A DNA stretch of 64,000 nucleotides from Shewanella sp. SR44-3 (GCF_014163735.1 NZ_JACJDV010000004.1:120919-184918), one strand, 5' to 3'. Positions 18,919-29,264 are shown, counted from the first letter of the stretch. The notes: generated from the letters alone by a model not told the origin. Program-made: numbers and translations.

Positions 18919-19120
18919 ATTTAAAGTCACCCTAGTGTTACTACTTGTTTTCATTATTTTTAATCTAGCTAGAGCCTTAATTATTATGGTTAAAGGTGAG
19001 CAAACTCAACCCATGAGCCATTACCTTGGCCGGCGGGTGTTGTACTCAGTGCTGGTGGTACTGTTATTGCTGGTGGCGCTGGGGCTAGGCATTGTTGAAC
19101 CTAATCCCCGTCCTTATTAA
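18902..19120 (+). CDS. DUF2909-like twin-transmembrane protein
   Basis: The 72-residue protein consists of two transmembrane segments with a short loop (MVKGEQTQPMSHYLGRR). Small proteins of this kind are found in oxidase clusters of gammaproteobacteria, but their role is unknown. The GTG at 18902 has AAGGA eight bases upstream; longer in-frame starts would lie deeper inside surf1 and look non-coding. It is the only plus-strand gene inside the oxidase cluster and ends 39 bases before the cox3 end. Confidence 0.75.
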   Translation: MNSLVIFKVTLVLLLVFIIFNLARALIIMVKGEQTQPMSHYLGRRVLYSVLVVLLLLVALGLGIVEPNPRPY

Positions 19121-19159
19121 CTCATTGTTTATTTATGGGTAAATTCAAAGGCATTGGCC

Positions 19160-20035
19160 TTAAAGCACGTAAACAAATAAGAATAAGCACAACCACACCA
19201 CATCAACGAAATGCCAATACCAACTGCCCGCCTGGAAAGCGAAATGCTTATCCGGGCTGAAATGCCCTTTCAATACCCGCACAAATAGCACAATTAAAAA
19301 CACTGTGCCTAAGGTGACGTGCATACCGTGAAAACCTGTTAGCAGGAAGAAGGTATTGCCGTAAATGCCAGAGGTTAACGTCAGCCCCATTTCTTGATAG
19401 GCATGGGCGTATTCTTCTACCTGTAACACCAAGAAGGCGATACCCAGAATAATGGTTAACCCTAACCACAGGCCGATAGCGCTGCGCTTAGATTTCTCTA
19501 AACCCACGTGAGCAAAATGCAGGGTAACAGAGGAGGTCAGCAGTAAGATGGTGTTGATAAGCGGCAGACCGTTCCAACCCATGGCTTCAGTCTTAGTGCC
19601 ATCTGGCGTGGTGACCAGTGGCCAGATGGCTTCGAAGGTTGGCCATAATACTTGGTGAGTCATGGCATTGTTGGATGCGCCGCCAAGCCAAGGTACTGAG
19701 ATCATTCTGGCGTAGAACAGCGCACCAAAAAATGCGCCGAAGAACATGATCTCTGAGAAAATAAACCAGCTCATGCCTTGTCTAAATGATCTGTCCATCT
19801 GCGGTGAATACAGCCCCGACATGGACTCTTCAATGACGGTTCTAAACCAGCCAAAAATCATAAAGATAATAATGGCAAGGCCTGCAAGTAGCAGATAGCC
19901 ACCAGAACCACTCGCTTCACTGGATAGTTGTTGTACATAGTTACCAGCCCCGAAGGCGATTAAAAATAGCCCTATGGCGCCTACAATCGGCCAAGCACTT
20001 TGGGCTGGCACGTAATAGGATTGATGTTTGGTCAT
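19160..20035 (-). CDS. ctaE: Cytochrome c oxidase subunit III
   Basis: The 291-residue protein has seven hydrophobic segments and subunit III signatures: WFIFSEIMFFGAFFGALFYAR, HFAHVGLE, GFHGMHVTLGTVFL and WYWHFVDVVWLCLF. The subunit stabilises the two-subunit core and proton uptake. It overlaps the end of cox11 by four bases, so it is translated as part of the cox2-cox1-cox11-cox3 operon. Confidence 0.97.
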   Translation of the reverse strand: MTKHQSYYVPAQSAWPIVGAIGLFLIAFGAGNYVQQLSSEASGSGGYLLLAGLAIIIFMIFGWFRTVIEESMSGLYSPQMDRSFRQGMSWFIFSEIMFFGAFFGALFYARMISVPWLGGASNNAMTHQVLWPTFEAIWPLVTTPDGTKTEAMGWNGLPLINTILLLTSSVTLHFAHVGLEKSKRSAIGLWLGLTIILGIAFLVLQVEEYAHAYQEMGLTLTSGIYGNTFFLLTGFHGMHVTLGTVFLIVLFVRVLKGHFSPDKHFAFQAGSWYWHFVDVVWLCLFLFVYVL

Positions 20036-20595
20036 TTTGCTGCTCCTTGCTCTACGGCGCTCACTTGTTTGGCTGTGATGTCATAGAGGGTGTACGAGAG
20101 AGTCAGAGTATTAATGGACTCAGGTAAATCAGGGTCCACGTAAAAAATCAGCGGTAATTCGGCATTGGCTAATGCCCCTAAAGGCTGCTGGTTAAAACAA
20201 AAACATTCTGTTTTATTGAAATATGCCGCCCCTTGTCCAGGTGACACAGAAGGGATAGCTTGCCCTACAGTATCGACAGTGGAGAGGTTTTTGGCTACAA
20301 AGTGCGTACGGACTAACTCACCAGGATGCACCTTAAGACGATTCACATTTGGGGTGAACTCCCAAGCCATACCCGGTTGAATTTGCGCAATAAATTCAAT
20401 ATTTACAGTGCGATCTTTGTCGATAACCACGGCCTCATAACGGCTGGCAGTGCCTTGGGGCTTTCCATTGATCCCCAAGGCATCACACAAGACGTCATAT
20501 AAGGGCACCAAGGCGAAGCCAAATCCAAACATCGCCACTGAGCTCAAGATCAATATGCTTAATAGTTTGCGATTAGACTTGCTTGGCGCGGCCAT
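20032..20595 (-). CDS. ctaG: Cytochrome c oxidase assembly protein CtaG/Cox11
   Basis: Cox11 inserts copper into the CuB site of subunit I. The 187-residue protein has one N-terminal membrane anchor (about residues 13-33) and a periplasmic immunoglobulin-like domain with the copper motif ECFCFNQQ at about residues 131-138. Its place directly after cox1 with one base between fits the role. Confidence 0.96.
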   Translation of the reverse strand: MAAPSKSNRKLLSILILSSVAMFGFGFALVPLYDVLCDALGINGKPQGTASRYEAVVIDKDRTVNIEFIAQIQPGMAWEFTPNVNRLKVHPGELVRTHFVAKNLSTVDTVGQAIPSVSPGQGAAYFNKTECFCFNQQPLGALANAELPLIFYVDPDLPESINTLTLSYTLYDITAKQVSAVEQGAAK

Positions 20596-20596
20596 A

Positions 20597-22204
20597 TCAT
20601 TTCACCTCTGGAGGTGTGGTGAACGAGTGATAAGGTGCAGGACTTGGAATGGTCCACTCTAAGCCTTCTGCGCCTTCCCAGGGTTTGTCTGCTGCTTTTT
20701 CACCGCCTTTGATGCATTTGAGCACCACGGCCAAGAAAATAAACTGTGACAAACCAAAGGCGAAACCACCAATAGAGACAATTTGATTAATGTCGGCAAA
20801 TTGCACCGCGTAATCAGGGATACGTCTTGGCATGCCTGCTAAGCCTAAGAAATGCATGGGGAAGAACAAGACGTTGACCGAAATCACCGAACACCAGAAA
20901 TGCCAGCGGCCTAAGTTTTCGTCATACATGTGGCCAGTCCATTTAGGCAGCCAGTAATACGCCGCAGCCATGATGGAGAAAATGGCCCCAGTCACCAGTA
21001 CATAATGGAAATGCGCCACCACAAAGTAAGTATCGTGATACTGGAAATCCGCCGGTGTGATGGCCAGCATCAAACCAGAGAAGCCGCCAATGGTGAATAG
21101 GATAATAAAGGCCACCGCAAACAGCATGGGAGTCTCAAAGGTGATTGAGCCACGCCACATGGTGGCCACCCAGTTAAATACCTTAACTCCAGTGGGGACG
21201 GCGATTAACATGGTGCAGTACATGAAAAACAGCTCAGCAAATACCGGCATACCTGTGGTAAACATGTGGTGCGCCCACACCAAAAACGACAAGATGGCGA
21301 TACTGGCCGTGGCATACACCATGGACGAGTAGCCAAAGAGTTTCTTACGACTAAAGGCGGGTACTATCGCCGAGACGATACCAAAGGAAGGTAAGATCAT
21401 AATGTAGACTTCAGGGTGACCGAAGAACCAGAAAATATGCTGGAACATTACAGGGTCGCCGCCGCCAGCTGCATCGAAGAAGCTAGTACCGAAGTATTTA
21501 TCTGTTAATACCATGGTGACCGCGCCCGCAAGCACAGGCATCACAGCTATCAGTAAGAAAGCGGTGATTAACCAAGTCCACACGAACAGTGGCAGCTTCA
21601 TCCAGCTCATGCCAGGTGCACGTAAGTTGACGATAGTCACAATCACGTTAATCGCACCCATGATTGAGCTTATGCCCATCATGTGCACAGAGAACACAAA
21701 CAGGGCTGTGGTATCTGGGCTATAGGTGGTGGAAAGTGGCGCGTAGAAGGTCCAACCGAAGTTAGGCCCGCCGCCTTCCATGAATAATGACCCCAACAGC
21801 ATGGAAAACGCGAAGGGTAAAATCCAAAAACTCCAGTTATTCATCCTAGGCAGCGCCATATCTGGCGCGCCTATCATCATGGGGATCAGCCAGTTAGCAA
21901 GACCTGTAAAGGCGGGCATAACGGCGCCAAACACCATGATGAGTCCGTGCACTGTGGTCATCTGGTTAAAGAAGTTAGGCTCAACTAATTGTAATCCAGG
22001 CTGAAATAATTCGGCGCGGATCACCATGGCCATGGCGCCACCGGTTAAAAACATAATGAAACTGAACCAGAGATACAAGGTGCCTATGTCTTTATGGTTG
22101 GTGGTTAACACCCAGCGCATTAAACCACTGGGGCGTTCATCGTGATGATGATCATCAGTGGCGGCAGTATCTTGTGTCGCAGTATCTTGCGTCATAGTGC
22201 TCAT
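20597..22204 (-). CDS. ctaD: Cytochrome c oxidase subunit I
   Basis: Subunit I binds heme a and the heme a3-CuB site where oxygen is reduced. The 535-residue protein has twelve hydrophobic segments and the CuB-tyrosine stretch WFFGHPEVYIMILP. It also has the HH pair in WAHHMFTTG and the heme ligands in HFHYVLVTG. A histidine- and aspartate-rich start (DDHHHDERPSG) precedes the first membrane segment. It follows cox2 by nine bases. Confidence 0.98.
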   Translation of the reverse strand: MSTMTQDTATQDTAATDDHHHDERPSGLMRWVLTTNHKDIGTLYLWFSFIMFLTGGAMAMVIRAELFQPGLQLVEPNFFNQMTTVHGLIMVFGAVMPAFTGLANWLIPMMIGAPDMALPRMNNWSFWILPFAFSMLLGSLFMEGGGPNFGWTFYAPLSTTYSPDTTALFVFSVHMMGISSIMGAINVIVTIVNLRAPGMSWMKLPLFVWTWLITAFLLIAVMPVLAGAVTMVLTDKYFGTSFFDAAGGGDPVMFQHIFWFFGHPEVYIMILPSFGIVSAIVPAFSRKKLFGYSSMVYATASIAILSFLVWAHHMFTTGMPVFAELFFMYCTMLIAVPTGVKVFNWVATMWRGSITFETPMLFAVAFIILFTIGGFSGLMLAITPADFQYHDTYFVVAHFHYVLVTGAIFSIMAAAYYWLPKWTGHMYDENLGRWHFWCSVISVNVLFFPMHFLGLAGMPRRIPDYAVQFADINQIVSIGGFAFGLSQFIFLAVVLKCIKGGEKAADKPWEGAEGLEWTIPSPAPYHSFTTPPEVK

Positions 22205-22213
22205 AGTTATCTC

Positions 22214-23749
22214 CTACTGTCCTTGACTGACAACATCAGTTGCCTGTACCACGTCACCACTGTTATTACCCCAAGCGTTACGCTCATAGGTGACAATCGC
22301 GGCCAGTTGTTGTGGGCTCAATAGCTTGCCGAAGCCTTGCATTGCCGTACCAGGCTTACCATTTTTCACTATGTCTATGTGGGCAGATACATCACCTTTG
22401 ATAATGGGACTGCCGATAAGTGAGGGGAATGCACCCGGTATGCCAGCACCCGTAGGTTGATGGCAGGCGGCGCAATAGCTCATATAGACTTGCTCACCTT
22501 GTGCCATATGCTCTTCCAAGCTTTTTGGGCTTAAATCAACTGTGGCTGCAACTTCTGGTTCTGCCGCTGCTACCACTTCTGCAGGCTCTTTAACGGGCGT
22601 GTCAGTGGCTTCAATTGGGGTACTGACTGCTGAATTTAAGGCATTTACATCAGCAGCTTGCACCGCATCACCAGAGTCATTACCCCAAGCATTACGCTCA
22701 TAGGTCACCACGGCAGCAACGTCTTTGGCGGTTAACTGCTTACCAAAGGCCTGCATCGCGGTGCCCGCTTTACCATTGACGACAATATTGATGTGATCCA
22801 TCACAGGTCCATTGATAAGCGGGCTGTTGATGAGTGCAGGAAAGGCCCCTGGCAGACCCGCGCCATTGGGTTGGTGACAAGCAGCGCAGTTTGCCATATA
22901 GACCTGCTCGCCACGGGCCATCAATTCCTCAAGAGGCAAGGTTTCGTTAAGTGCGGCTTTGGCAATGGCGGCGGCTTCATCGGCTAGGCGCTTCTGGTCC
23001 CCAAGCCAAGTTTCAAAGTCGGCCTCGGATACGGCTTCAACTACGATAGGCATAAAGCCATGGTCCTTTCCGCACAATTCAGCACATTGGCCGCGATAGC
23101 TGCCGATTTTATCAATTTTGGTCCAAGCCTCATTGATAAAGCCTGGATTGGCATCTTTCTTCACCGCAAATGCTGGTACCCACCAAGAGTGGATAACATC
23201 ATCTGAGGTCATTAAGAAACGCACTTTTTGATTAATAGGCAGGACTAAGGGTTTATCCACTTCTAACAGATAGTGTTCGCCTTTAGCTTGTGTGCCAGTG
23301 ATTTGCTCTTTTGGGGTAGAAAGGACGCTATAAAATTCGATGTCTTTATCGAAGTAGCTGTAATGCCATTTCCATTGGGAGCCGGTTATCTTGATGGTGA
23401 GCTCAGCATCACTGGGATCTTCCATAGCAATCAAGGTCTTGGTTGCCGGGATTGCCATGGCGATGAGGATTAGGAATGGCACCACAGTCCAAGCAATTTC
23501 AACTTTAGTGCTTTCATGGAAATTGGCCGCGACGGCGCCTTTGGATTTCCTGTGGTAGATCATTGAATAAATCATGATACCAAAGACAACTAGGCCAATG
23601 ACACAGCAGATATACAAGATGATCATGTGCAGATCGTAGACTTTGCCACTGATCTCGGTCACACCTTGAGTCATATTTAGCGGCATTTCTGATGCCACTA
23701 GGGGAGGTGCTAACAGCACCGCGATTAAACTATACAACCATTGCTTCAC
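22214..23749 (-). CDS. ctaC: Cytochrome c oxidase subunit II with two fused cytochrome c domains
   Basis: Subunit II accepts electrons through the CuA centre. The 511-residue protein has a signal peptide, two transmembrane segments (about 40-62 and 86-108) and the CuA domain with H187, C222, E224, C226, H230 and M233. Two class I cytochrome c domains follow, with hemes at CAACH 288-292 and CAACH 426-430 and likely axial M332 and M470. The two domains are near-copies and are joined by a Pro/Ala/Glu-rich linker (about 373-405). Usual caa3 subunit II has one such domain. It is the first gene of the operon. Confidence 0.97.
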   Translation of the reverse strand: MKQWLYSLIAVLLAPPLVASEMPLNMTQGVTEISGKVYDLHMIILYICCVIGLVVFGIMIYSMIYHRKSKGAVAANFHESTKVEIAWTVVPFLILIAMAIPATKTLIAMEDPSDAELTIKITGSQWKWHYSYFDKDIEFYSVLSTPKEQITGTQAKGEHYLLEVDKPLVLPINQKVRFLMTSDDVIHSWWVPAFAVKKDANPGFINEAWTKIDKIGSYRGQCAELCGKDHGFMPIVVEAVSEADFETWLGDQKRLADEAAAIAKAALNETLPLEELMARGEQVYMANCAACHQPNGAGLPGAFPALINSPLINGPVMDHINIVVNGKAGTAMQAFGKQLTAKDVAAVVTYERNAWGNDSGDAVQAADVNALNSAVSTPIEATDTPVKEPAEVVAAAEPEVAATVDLSPKSLEEHMAQGEQVYMSYCAACHQPTGAGIPGAFPSLIGSPIIKGDVSAHIDIVKNGKPGTAMQGFGKLLSPQQLAAIVTYERNAWGNNSGDVVQATDVVSQGQ

Positions 23750-24051
23750 AAGACTTCTCCTCTGCTAATTGCAATAGCAACTACAAAGAAGAGTCACACA
23801 GTAAGTCTCTGCTCTATGCAAACTCTTCGGTTCCCAAAAAAGCTTGATGACTTCAAAGCACCTTGGTGGTTGTTAAGCCTAAAAATGGCTTAGATTAATC
23901 TCGTGCGTTTCACCTAGTGCCTACTACAGAAAATATCAATTCTTATTTGACGCTTCATGATCGGCTTATGATTGCCAAATTAAAGCGTTATATTTTTTGT
24001 AAATGCTTTGTTAAGAAGCATCCATTGCTTACATTACTTGCAGATTAAATA

Positions 24052-24065
24052 TTGATCAAGATCAC
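24052..24065. promoter_or_regulatory. Possible FNR/EtrA-type site upstream of the oxidase operon
   Basis: TTGAT-CAAG-ATCAC differs from the FNR consensus TTGAT-N4-ATCAA by one base. It lies about 300 bases upstream of the cox2 start. FNR-family control of an aerobic oxidase is plausible, but the distance is long and a single near-match can arise by chance. Confidence 0.4.
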
Positions 24066-24099
24066 TTTTAGATCTAATTCACTGAAAAAAGGTATAAAA

Positions 24100-24124
24100 A
24101 AGCCCCACGTAATACGCAGGGCTT
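24100..24124 (-). terminator. Terminator after sulA
   Basis: On the minus strand AAGCCC and GGGCTT form a stem around a partly paired 13-base interior, followed by TTTTTT. It lies 20 bases past the sulA stop and ends the lexA-sulA transcript. Confidence 0.85.
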
Positions 24125-24143
24125 GTGATCTGCTGGTAAAAAA

Positions 24144-24647
24144 TTAGTGGAAAGCACTCAACTGAGTTGTGGTTTTTAATGGCATTTGAGCATTAAGCGC
24201 CATGCTTAGGTGTAAGTGAGTGTTCACATCTTCAATGATGACCCCCATGGCCCTAGCACTCTTAGCAACGATTTGCAGACGGCGATTATCACGCTCATCT
24301 AATTGCGTTGTCCAAGTAATAACCGCACTGGATGTACCACTTGTGAGAGCTTTTTCCATCGCCCACAGGGTTTCAACTTCATCTTTGGCATGAACTAACA
24401 GGATACGATCCATTCTTACGCCCGCTTGGGCTAACTGTTGTTTGTAGTCTGTATGGGGCGGATTTATCAATACAATCCAGCGACCTTGCTGACTCAATAC
24501 GGCTAATTGGGCACATAACTGGCCTAATTCAGTCGCGCCTTGGGTGCTGCTGCTCAGGGTGGCAATAGCTTGCGAGCTGCTGGCTTGGCTGGGTGTATCT
24601 AACCAAAGCCCTGGATGGCGAGGGGCTGTGCCCATTGTTTTTATCAT
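24144..24647 (-). CDS. sulA: SulA-like SOS cell-division inhibitor
   Basis: The 167-residue protein is RecA-fold-like in pattern ([30 protein letters not shown]) and is read as SulA, the FtsZ inhibitor induced by DNA damage. The ATG at 24647 overlaps the lexA stop (ATGA), which gives translational coupling; a TTG two codons upstream is less likely. Co-transcription with lexA under SOS boxes supports the call. The sequence family is divergent, so an ImuA-like assignment cannot be excluded by eye. Confidence 0.78.
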   Translation of the reverse strand: MIKTMGTAPRHPGLWLDTPSQASSSQAIATLSSSTQGATELGQLCAQLAVLSQQGRWIVLINPPHTDYKQQLAQAGVRMDRILLVHAKDEVETLWAMEKALTSGTSSAVITWTTQLDERDNRRLQIVAKSARAMGVIIEDVNTHLHLSMALNAQMPLKTTTQLSAFH

Positions 24648-25261
24648 AACCAAGCTCCATTACGTATGACGCCAACAGCAAGCCCTTCAATAGTGAGACT
24701 TTGGCAGGTTAAATCGACTTTTATTGGTGCGTATTCTTCATTTTCAGCGTGAAGATAAATCAGGTTACCTTTTTTCTCAAAACGCTTTACCGTGACATCA
24801 TCTTCCACACGAGCCACCACCACTTGACCATTTTTTGCCTGTTGCATTTTATGTACAGCCAGTAAGTCACCTTCTAAAATGCCAATATTCTTCATGCTGT
24901 CACCACGGACACGCAATAAGAAATCTGCAGCTGGCTTAAACATCTGTGGATCAACTTGGAAGTACTGTTCAACATGCTCTTGGGCTAAAATGGGTTCACC
25001 AGCGGCAACTTGGCCTATTAAGGGTAAACCGGTCTCGGCCTCTGAATCATCCTGAGTTAAGCGGATCCCCCTAGACGTGCCGGGCATGATCTCGATGCAA
25101 CCTTTTTTGGCTAATGCTTTTAAATGCTCTTCGGCAGCATTGGCACTTTTAAAACCAAGACGAGTCGCAATCTCGGCACGAGTCGGTGGCATACCTGTAT
25201 CGGCGATATTGCGTTTAATTAGCTCTAAAATCTCAGTTTGGCGCGGCGTTAAAGGTCTCAT
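24644..25261 (-). CDS. lexA: SOS repressor LexA
   Basis: LexA represses the SOS genes and cleaves itself when RecA filaments form. The 205-residue protein has the N-terminal winged helix ([11 protein letters not shown]) and an S24 domain. The cleavage bond A87-G88 is in QVAAGEP, the nucleophile is S122 in GDSMK and the general base K159 is in VTVKRF, with the same relative spacing as E. coli LexA (84/85, 119, 156). Two SOS boxes lie just upstream, so it is autoregulated. Confidence 0.98.
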   Translation of the reverse strand: MRPLTPRQTEILELIKRNIADTGMPPTRAEIATRLGFKSANAAEEHLKALAKKGCIEIMPGTSRGIRLTQDDSEAETGLPLIGQVAAGEPILAQEHVEQYFQVDPQMFKPAADFLLRVRGDSMKNIGILEGDLLAVHKMQQAKNGQVVVARVEDDVTVKRFEKKGNLIYLHAENEEYAPIKVDLTCQSLTIEGLAVGVIRNGAWL

Positions 25262-25269
25262 GATGAATC

Positions 25270-25285
25270 CTGTCTTTTTATACAG
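25270..25285. promoter_or_regulatory. SOS (LexA) box 1
   Basis: CTGT-N8-ACAG with perfect palindromic arms, 8 bases upstream of the lexA start. It matches the gammaproteobacterial LexA consensus. Confidence 0.93.
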
Positions 25286-25288
25286 TGA

Positions 25289-25304
25289 CTGTCATTATAT
25301 ACAG
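25289..25304. promoter_or_regulatory. SOS (LexA) box 2
   Basis: CTGT-CATTATAT-ACAG, perfect arms and AT-rich centre. It begins three bases after box 1, giving a tandem operator as at E. coli lexA. Confidence 0.93.
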
Positions 25305-25564
25305 TATGTTTAACCGCGCAAGGTTTAAGCAAATGTTTTTATAACTTTGTCATTAAATTGTTTTTTATTATTGATTTTTAAGGGTTAAGTTTAATTTTTA
25401 TTATGAGTTGATTTTTGTTTGGTTGGTCTGAGTTGTGGTTTTAATTAGCTTTATGCAGTGTTTTTTAGGTGATTTAATCCTGCAAAAACACACAGAGTAG
25501 TGAAAGCGCGATAGATTCTGTTATTCTATGCGGCCACAATCAGCGAGTATGTGTTGCTAAAAAC

Positions 25565-27988
25565 ATGTCTAATTACGACTCAATATTTTTAAAATCATTA
25601 CGTTGGATCCAAAAATGGTTGGTTCAGACCATAGTGGTTCCCCATGATCCTTTGACGGATTTGAATCTAGATCTAAGCAAACCTGTCGTCTATGTGATGA
25701 AAACAGAGTCCATTAGTGATCTGGCTGCTTTAAACGGTATTACTGATAGCTTTGGCTTACCTAGCCCTTATGAAGCGCTGACCTTAAATAAGGTGTCTAT
25801 TGCGCGGGTGGTGTGTTTAGAAGGGCGTAAGCCCATGATTGGCCAACGTGAAGGTGGAGAGAAATTCTTAGACAGTTTCACCCAGCTCTTGGCCCTGCAT
25901 AAGCAAGATAAGCAACTGGACATTCAACTTGTGCCAGTGAGCCTGTATTGGGGGCGCACCCCAGGCAAAGAAGATGACACCATGAAGGCGGCGGTTTTTG
26001 AGCGCGAAAATCCAACATGGCTGCGTAAATTTTTTATGATTTTGTTCTTAGGCCGTCATAATTTTGTGCAGTTTTCTAATGCTGTGTCGTTACGCCACAT
26101 GGCTGATGAGCATGGCACAGATAAAAGTATTGCCCATAAGCTAGTGCGAGTGGCACGAGTGCATTTTCGTCGTCAGCGTAAGGTAATGACTGGTCCGCTG
26201 CTGCCTAACCGCCAAGCATTGTTTACTGCACTATTAAAGTCAGAGTCGGTCAAAAAAGCCATCGAAGAAGAAGCTGCCAGCAAAAAAGTTTCTGTTGATA
26301 AAGCTCGGGAAACCGCCATTGTTTATCTTGATGAAATTGCCGCTAATTACTCAGACAGCCTAGTGAGGATTACTGAACGTTTCCTAACGTGGTTATGGAA
26401 TAAGCTCTACAGTGGCATCAATATCGAGCGCGCTGAGCAGGTCAGACAATTACACCACGATGGCCACGAGATTATCTACGTGCCTTGTCATCGCAGTCAC
26501 ATGGATTACTTGCTGATTTCTTATATTCTCTATTACCAAGGCATGGTGCCACCGCACATAGCTGCAGGAATTAACCTTAACTTCTTCCCCGCAGGCCCTA
26601 TGTTCCGCCGCGGCGGTGCTTTCTTTATTCGCCGTAGCTTTAACGGTAATAAGCTCTATACCGCAGTATTTCGTGAATATTTAGACCAATTATTTGCTAA
26701 AGGTTACTCGGTGGAATATTTCACTGAGGGTGGTCGCTCGCGCACGGGACGTTTATTAGCGCCTAAGACAGGTATGATAGCCATGACCATGAACAGTGTG
26801 CTGCGCGGCATTGAGCGCCCAGTGACCTTAGTTCCTGTGTACTTGGGCTACGATCATGTGATGGAAGTGGCGACTTATCATAAAGAGTTAAGTGGTAAGA
26901 AAAAAGAGAAAGAATCGCTTTGGCAAGTGTTTGGCGCCATACGTAAACTGGGCAATTTCGGCCAAGGTTATGTTAATTTTGGTGAGCCAATCAACATGCA
27001 GAATTTCTTAACCGAGCAAGCGCCGCAGTGGCGCGCTGAACTGGCAAAAGATCCTGAGCAAAAACCAAGCTGGTTTACCCCTGCGGTGAATGTACTGGCA
27101 AATCGTGTGATGACCAATATTAATGGCGCCGCCGCGGCCAGTGCCGTGACCTTAACCAGCTTAATTTTATTGGCTTCGGAGCAAAATGCTCTAGAGCGCA
27201 GTCAACTTGAGCGTCAGCTGGATCTTTACTTAAATCTACTTAAAAAAGTGCCGTATACCCCGTTTACGTCGGTTGCACAAGGAAGCAGTAAAGAGGTCGT
27301 CGATCATTGTTTAGGCTTAAATAAGTTTATTTCGACGAGGGATGCCTTAGGTGAAATTATTTCTATTGACCCTAAGATTGCGGTGACCATGAGCTATTAC
27401 CGTAACAATATTATCCATCTTATGGTGGTGCCATCGCTTATTGCTAACTGTTTAGTGCAGTACGAGGTTCACAGCAGAAGTGAAATTAAGGCGATAGTTA
27501 ATGATTTCTATCCGCTACTTCAAGCAGAACTGTTTATGGGTGTCGCTGATTTAGATGCCTACATTGACGACATTATCGACCTATTGATTGTAGAGCAGTT
27601 AGTGGAAGAGACGGATAGCCTTCAAATCGTTGAAGCCCATATTTCTCAGCTGTGGTTAATGGCGCAAACCGTCAGTGAAACCTTGCAGCGTTATGCCATT
27701 ATCTTCAATTTATTGGCCCATAAGCCGAATGTTGAACGTGCTGAACTTGAGAATGATAGCCATCTTTTAGCTCAGCGTTTAGGGGCATTGCATGGCATCA
27801 CAGCGCCAGAGTTTTATGATAAAAAACTTTATAACACCTTGAGTGTAAAGCTTAAAGAGCTTGGCTACTTAGCCAATGATGACAAGCAAGAAGCAGTATC
27901 TCGCATCAGAGATCATGCCAATGGCTTGTTGTGGTCATCGGTTAGGCAAACGATTATCGACAGCGTTGCAGCGGAGCACGGACAATAA
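25565..27988 (+). CDS. plsB: Glycerol-3-phosphate 1-O-acyltransferase
   Basis: PlsB acylates position 1 of glycerol 3-phosphate at the inner membrane, the first step of phospholipid synthesis. The 807-residue length is normal. Acyltransferase motifs are block I H309-R-S-H-M-D314 (the HX4D pair), block II around [14 protein letters not shown] and block [15 protein letters not shown]. The order plsB divergent from lexA is the same as in E. coli and MR-1-type Shewanella. The last base of its stop is the first of the next gene. Confidence 0.98.
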   Translation: MSNYDSIFLKSLRWIQKWLVQTIVVPHDPLTDLNLDLSKPVVYVMKTESISDLAALNGITDSFGLPSPYEALTLNKVSIARVVCLEGRKPMIGQREGGEKFLDSFTQLLALHKQDKQLDIQLVPVSLYWGRTPGKEDDTMKAAVFERENPTWLRKFFMILFLGRHNFVQFSNAVSLRHMADEHGTDKSIAHKLVRVARVHFRRQRKVMTGPLLPNRQALFTALLKSESVKKAIEEEAASKKVSVDKARETAIVYLDEIAANYSDSLVRITERFLTWLWNKLYSGINIERAEQVRQLHHDGHEIIYVPCHRSHMDYLLISYILYYQGMVPPHIAAGINLNFFPAGPMFRRGGAFFIRRSFNGNKLYTAVFREYLDQLFAKGYSVEYFTEGGRSRTGRLLAPKTGMIAMTMNSVLRGIERPVTLVPVYLGYDHVMEVATYHKELSGKKKEKESLWQVFGAIRKLGNFGQGYVNFGEPINMQNFLTEQAPQWRAELAKDPEQKPSWFTPAVNVLANRVMTNINGAAAASAVTLTSLILLASEQNALERSQLERQLDLYLNLLKKVPYTPFTSVAQGSSKEVVDHCLGLNKFISTRDALGEIISIDPKIAVTMSYYRNNIIHLMVVPSLIANCLVQYEVHSRSEIKAIVNDFYPLLQAELFMGVADLDAYIDDIIDLLIVEQLVEETDSLQIVEAHISQLWLMAQTVSETLQRYAIIFNLLAHKPNVERAELENDSHLLAQRLGALHGITAPEFYDKKLYNTLSVKLKELGYLANDDKQEAVSRIRDHANGLLWSSVRQTIIDSVAAEHGQ

Positions 27989-29244
27989 TGGCTAATCACA
28001 TGAATGCGGCTAAGCATGGCCAGGGTGGAAAGTCTCTGTTTGGCGGCGCCATGATTATCGCCGGTACCACAGTGGGGGCTGGGATGTTCTCTCTACCTGT
28101 TGTGGGTGCGGGCATGTGGTTTGGCTACTCAATGTTGATGCTAGTGGCAGTATGGTTCTGCATGTTGATGTCGGGCTTGTTGCTGTTAGAGGCGAACCTG
28201 CATTTTGAGCCAGGGGCGAGCTTCGATACCCTGACACGCCACACTCTAGGGCGTTTTTGGCGCATAGTGAACGGCCTGTCTATCGCGTTTGTGCTGTATA
28301 TTTTAACCTATGCCTATATCAGCGGTGGTGGCTCTATCGTTAACCACAGCTTAGGGACCTTGGGCTTAAGTTTGCCCCAAAGCGTCGCAGGTTTAGTATT
28401 TGCCTTAGTGTTGGCGTTGGTGGTGCTAATAAGCACTAAAGCTGTGGATAGGATAACTAGCATAATGCTGGGTGGCATGGTGTTAACTTTTTTCCTTGCC
28501 ATAGGTAATTTACTGCTTGAAATTGACATGCAAAAGCTTATCGAACCTGATGGTGATGCCAGCTATATTCCTTATCTGTTTGCGGCAATTCCCTTTGGAC
28601 TCGCCAGTTTTGGCTACCATGGCAACGTGCCAAGTTTAGTTAAATATTACGGCAAAGATCCCAGCACCATAGTTAAAGCTATCTGCTTAGGTACCTGTAT
28701 TGCCTTGGTGATTTATAGCTGTTGGTTGGTGGCAACCATGGGTAATATTCCTCGCAGTGTCTTTGCCGATATTATTGCCAAAGGCGGCAATATGGGGGTG
28801 CTTGTGGCCTCACTATCAGAGGTTATTTCAAGCGCTTGGCTTAGCAATATGTTGACCTTATTTGCCAACCTTGCGGTGGCCTCATCCTTTCTCGGGGTGA
28901 CCTTAGGTTTGTTTGACTACCTTGCCGATTTATTTGATTTTGACGATAGTCGTTTAGGGCGTTTAAAGACAGCAGCAGTGACCTTTATTCCACCGACAGT
29001 GTTGGGGTTGTTATTCCCTAACGGCTTCTTGATGGCCATAGGCTTTGCCGCGTTGGCAGCGACCATTTGGGCCGTTATCGTACCTGCGTTACTCGCTTAC
29101 AAGGTGAGACAAATTTCTCCTGATTATGGCGGTTTTAAAGTACCCGGCGGTACGCCACTGATTATCTTAGTGGTGTCTTTTGGGGCGATCACCGCCACTT
29201 GTCATCTCCTTGCAATGGCCGATATTTTGCCTGTTTACCGTTAA
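27988..29244 (+). CDS. Aromatic amino acid permease (HAAAP family, Mtr/TyrP-like)
   Basis: The 418-residue protein has eleven or so hydrophobic segments and the family start [21 protein letters not shown]. It also has [19 protein letters not shown], typical of tryptophan- or tyrosine-specific permeases. It imports an aromatic amino acid with protons across the inner membrane. Mtr, TnaB and TyrP cannot be told apart by eye. The ATG overlaps the plsB stop by one base (TAATG), so it is probably co-translated with plsB, though the functions are unrelated. Confidence 0.9.
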   Translation: MANHMNAAKHGQGGKSLFGGAMIIAGTTVGAGMFSLPVVGAGMWFGYSMLMLVAVWFCMLMSGLLLLEANLHFEPGASFDTLTRHTLGRFWRIVNGLSIAFVLYILTYAYISGGGSIVNHSLGTLGLSLPQSVAGLVFALVLALVVLISTKAVDRITSIMLGGMVLTFFLAIGNLLLEIDMQKLIEPDGDASYIPYLFAAIPFGLASFGYHGNVPSLVKYYGKDPSTIVKAICLGTCIALVIYSCWLVATMGNIPRSVFADIIAKGGNMGVLVASLSEVISSAWLSNMLTLFANLAVASSFLGVTLGLFDYLADLFDFDDSRLGRLKTAAVTFIPPTVLGLLFPNGFLMAIGFAALAATIWAVIVPALLAYKVRQISPDYGGFKVPGGTPLIILVVSFGAITATCHLLAMADILPVYR

Positions 29245-29264
29245 GTAGTTAGGTTTTATCGATA

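Larger units (their letters stand above)
23750..24143. other. Upstream region of the oxidase operon
   Basis: These 394 bases lie between cox2 and sulA, both on the minus strand. They hold the sulA terminator (24100-24124) and a TTGAT-N4-ATCAC element (24052-24065). The cox2 promoter must lie in the remaining AT-rich 300 bases, but I could not place -35 and -10 boxes with confidence. No small gene was recognised. Confidence 0.55.
25262..25564. other. Divergent control region between lexA and plsB
   Basis: These 303 bases hold the two SOS boxes next to lexA and then an AT-rich stretch before plsB. The boxes are at the lexA side and probably do not affect plsB. No further element was recognised. 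Confidence 0.6.
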
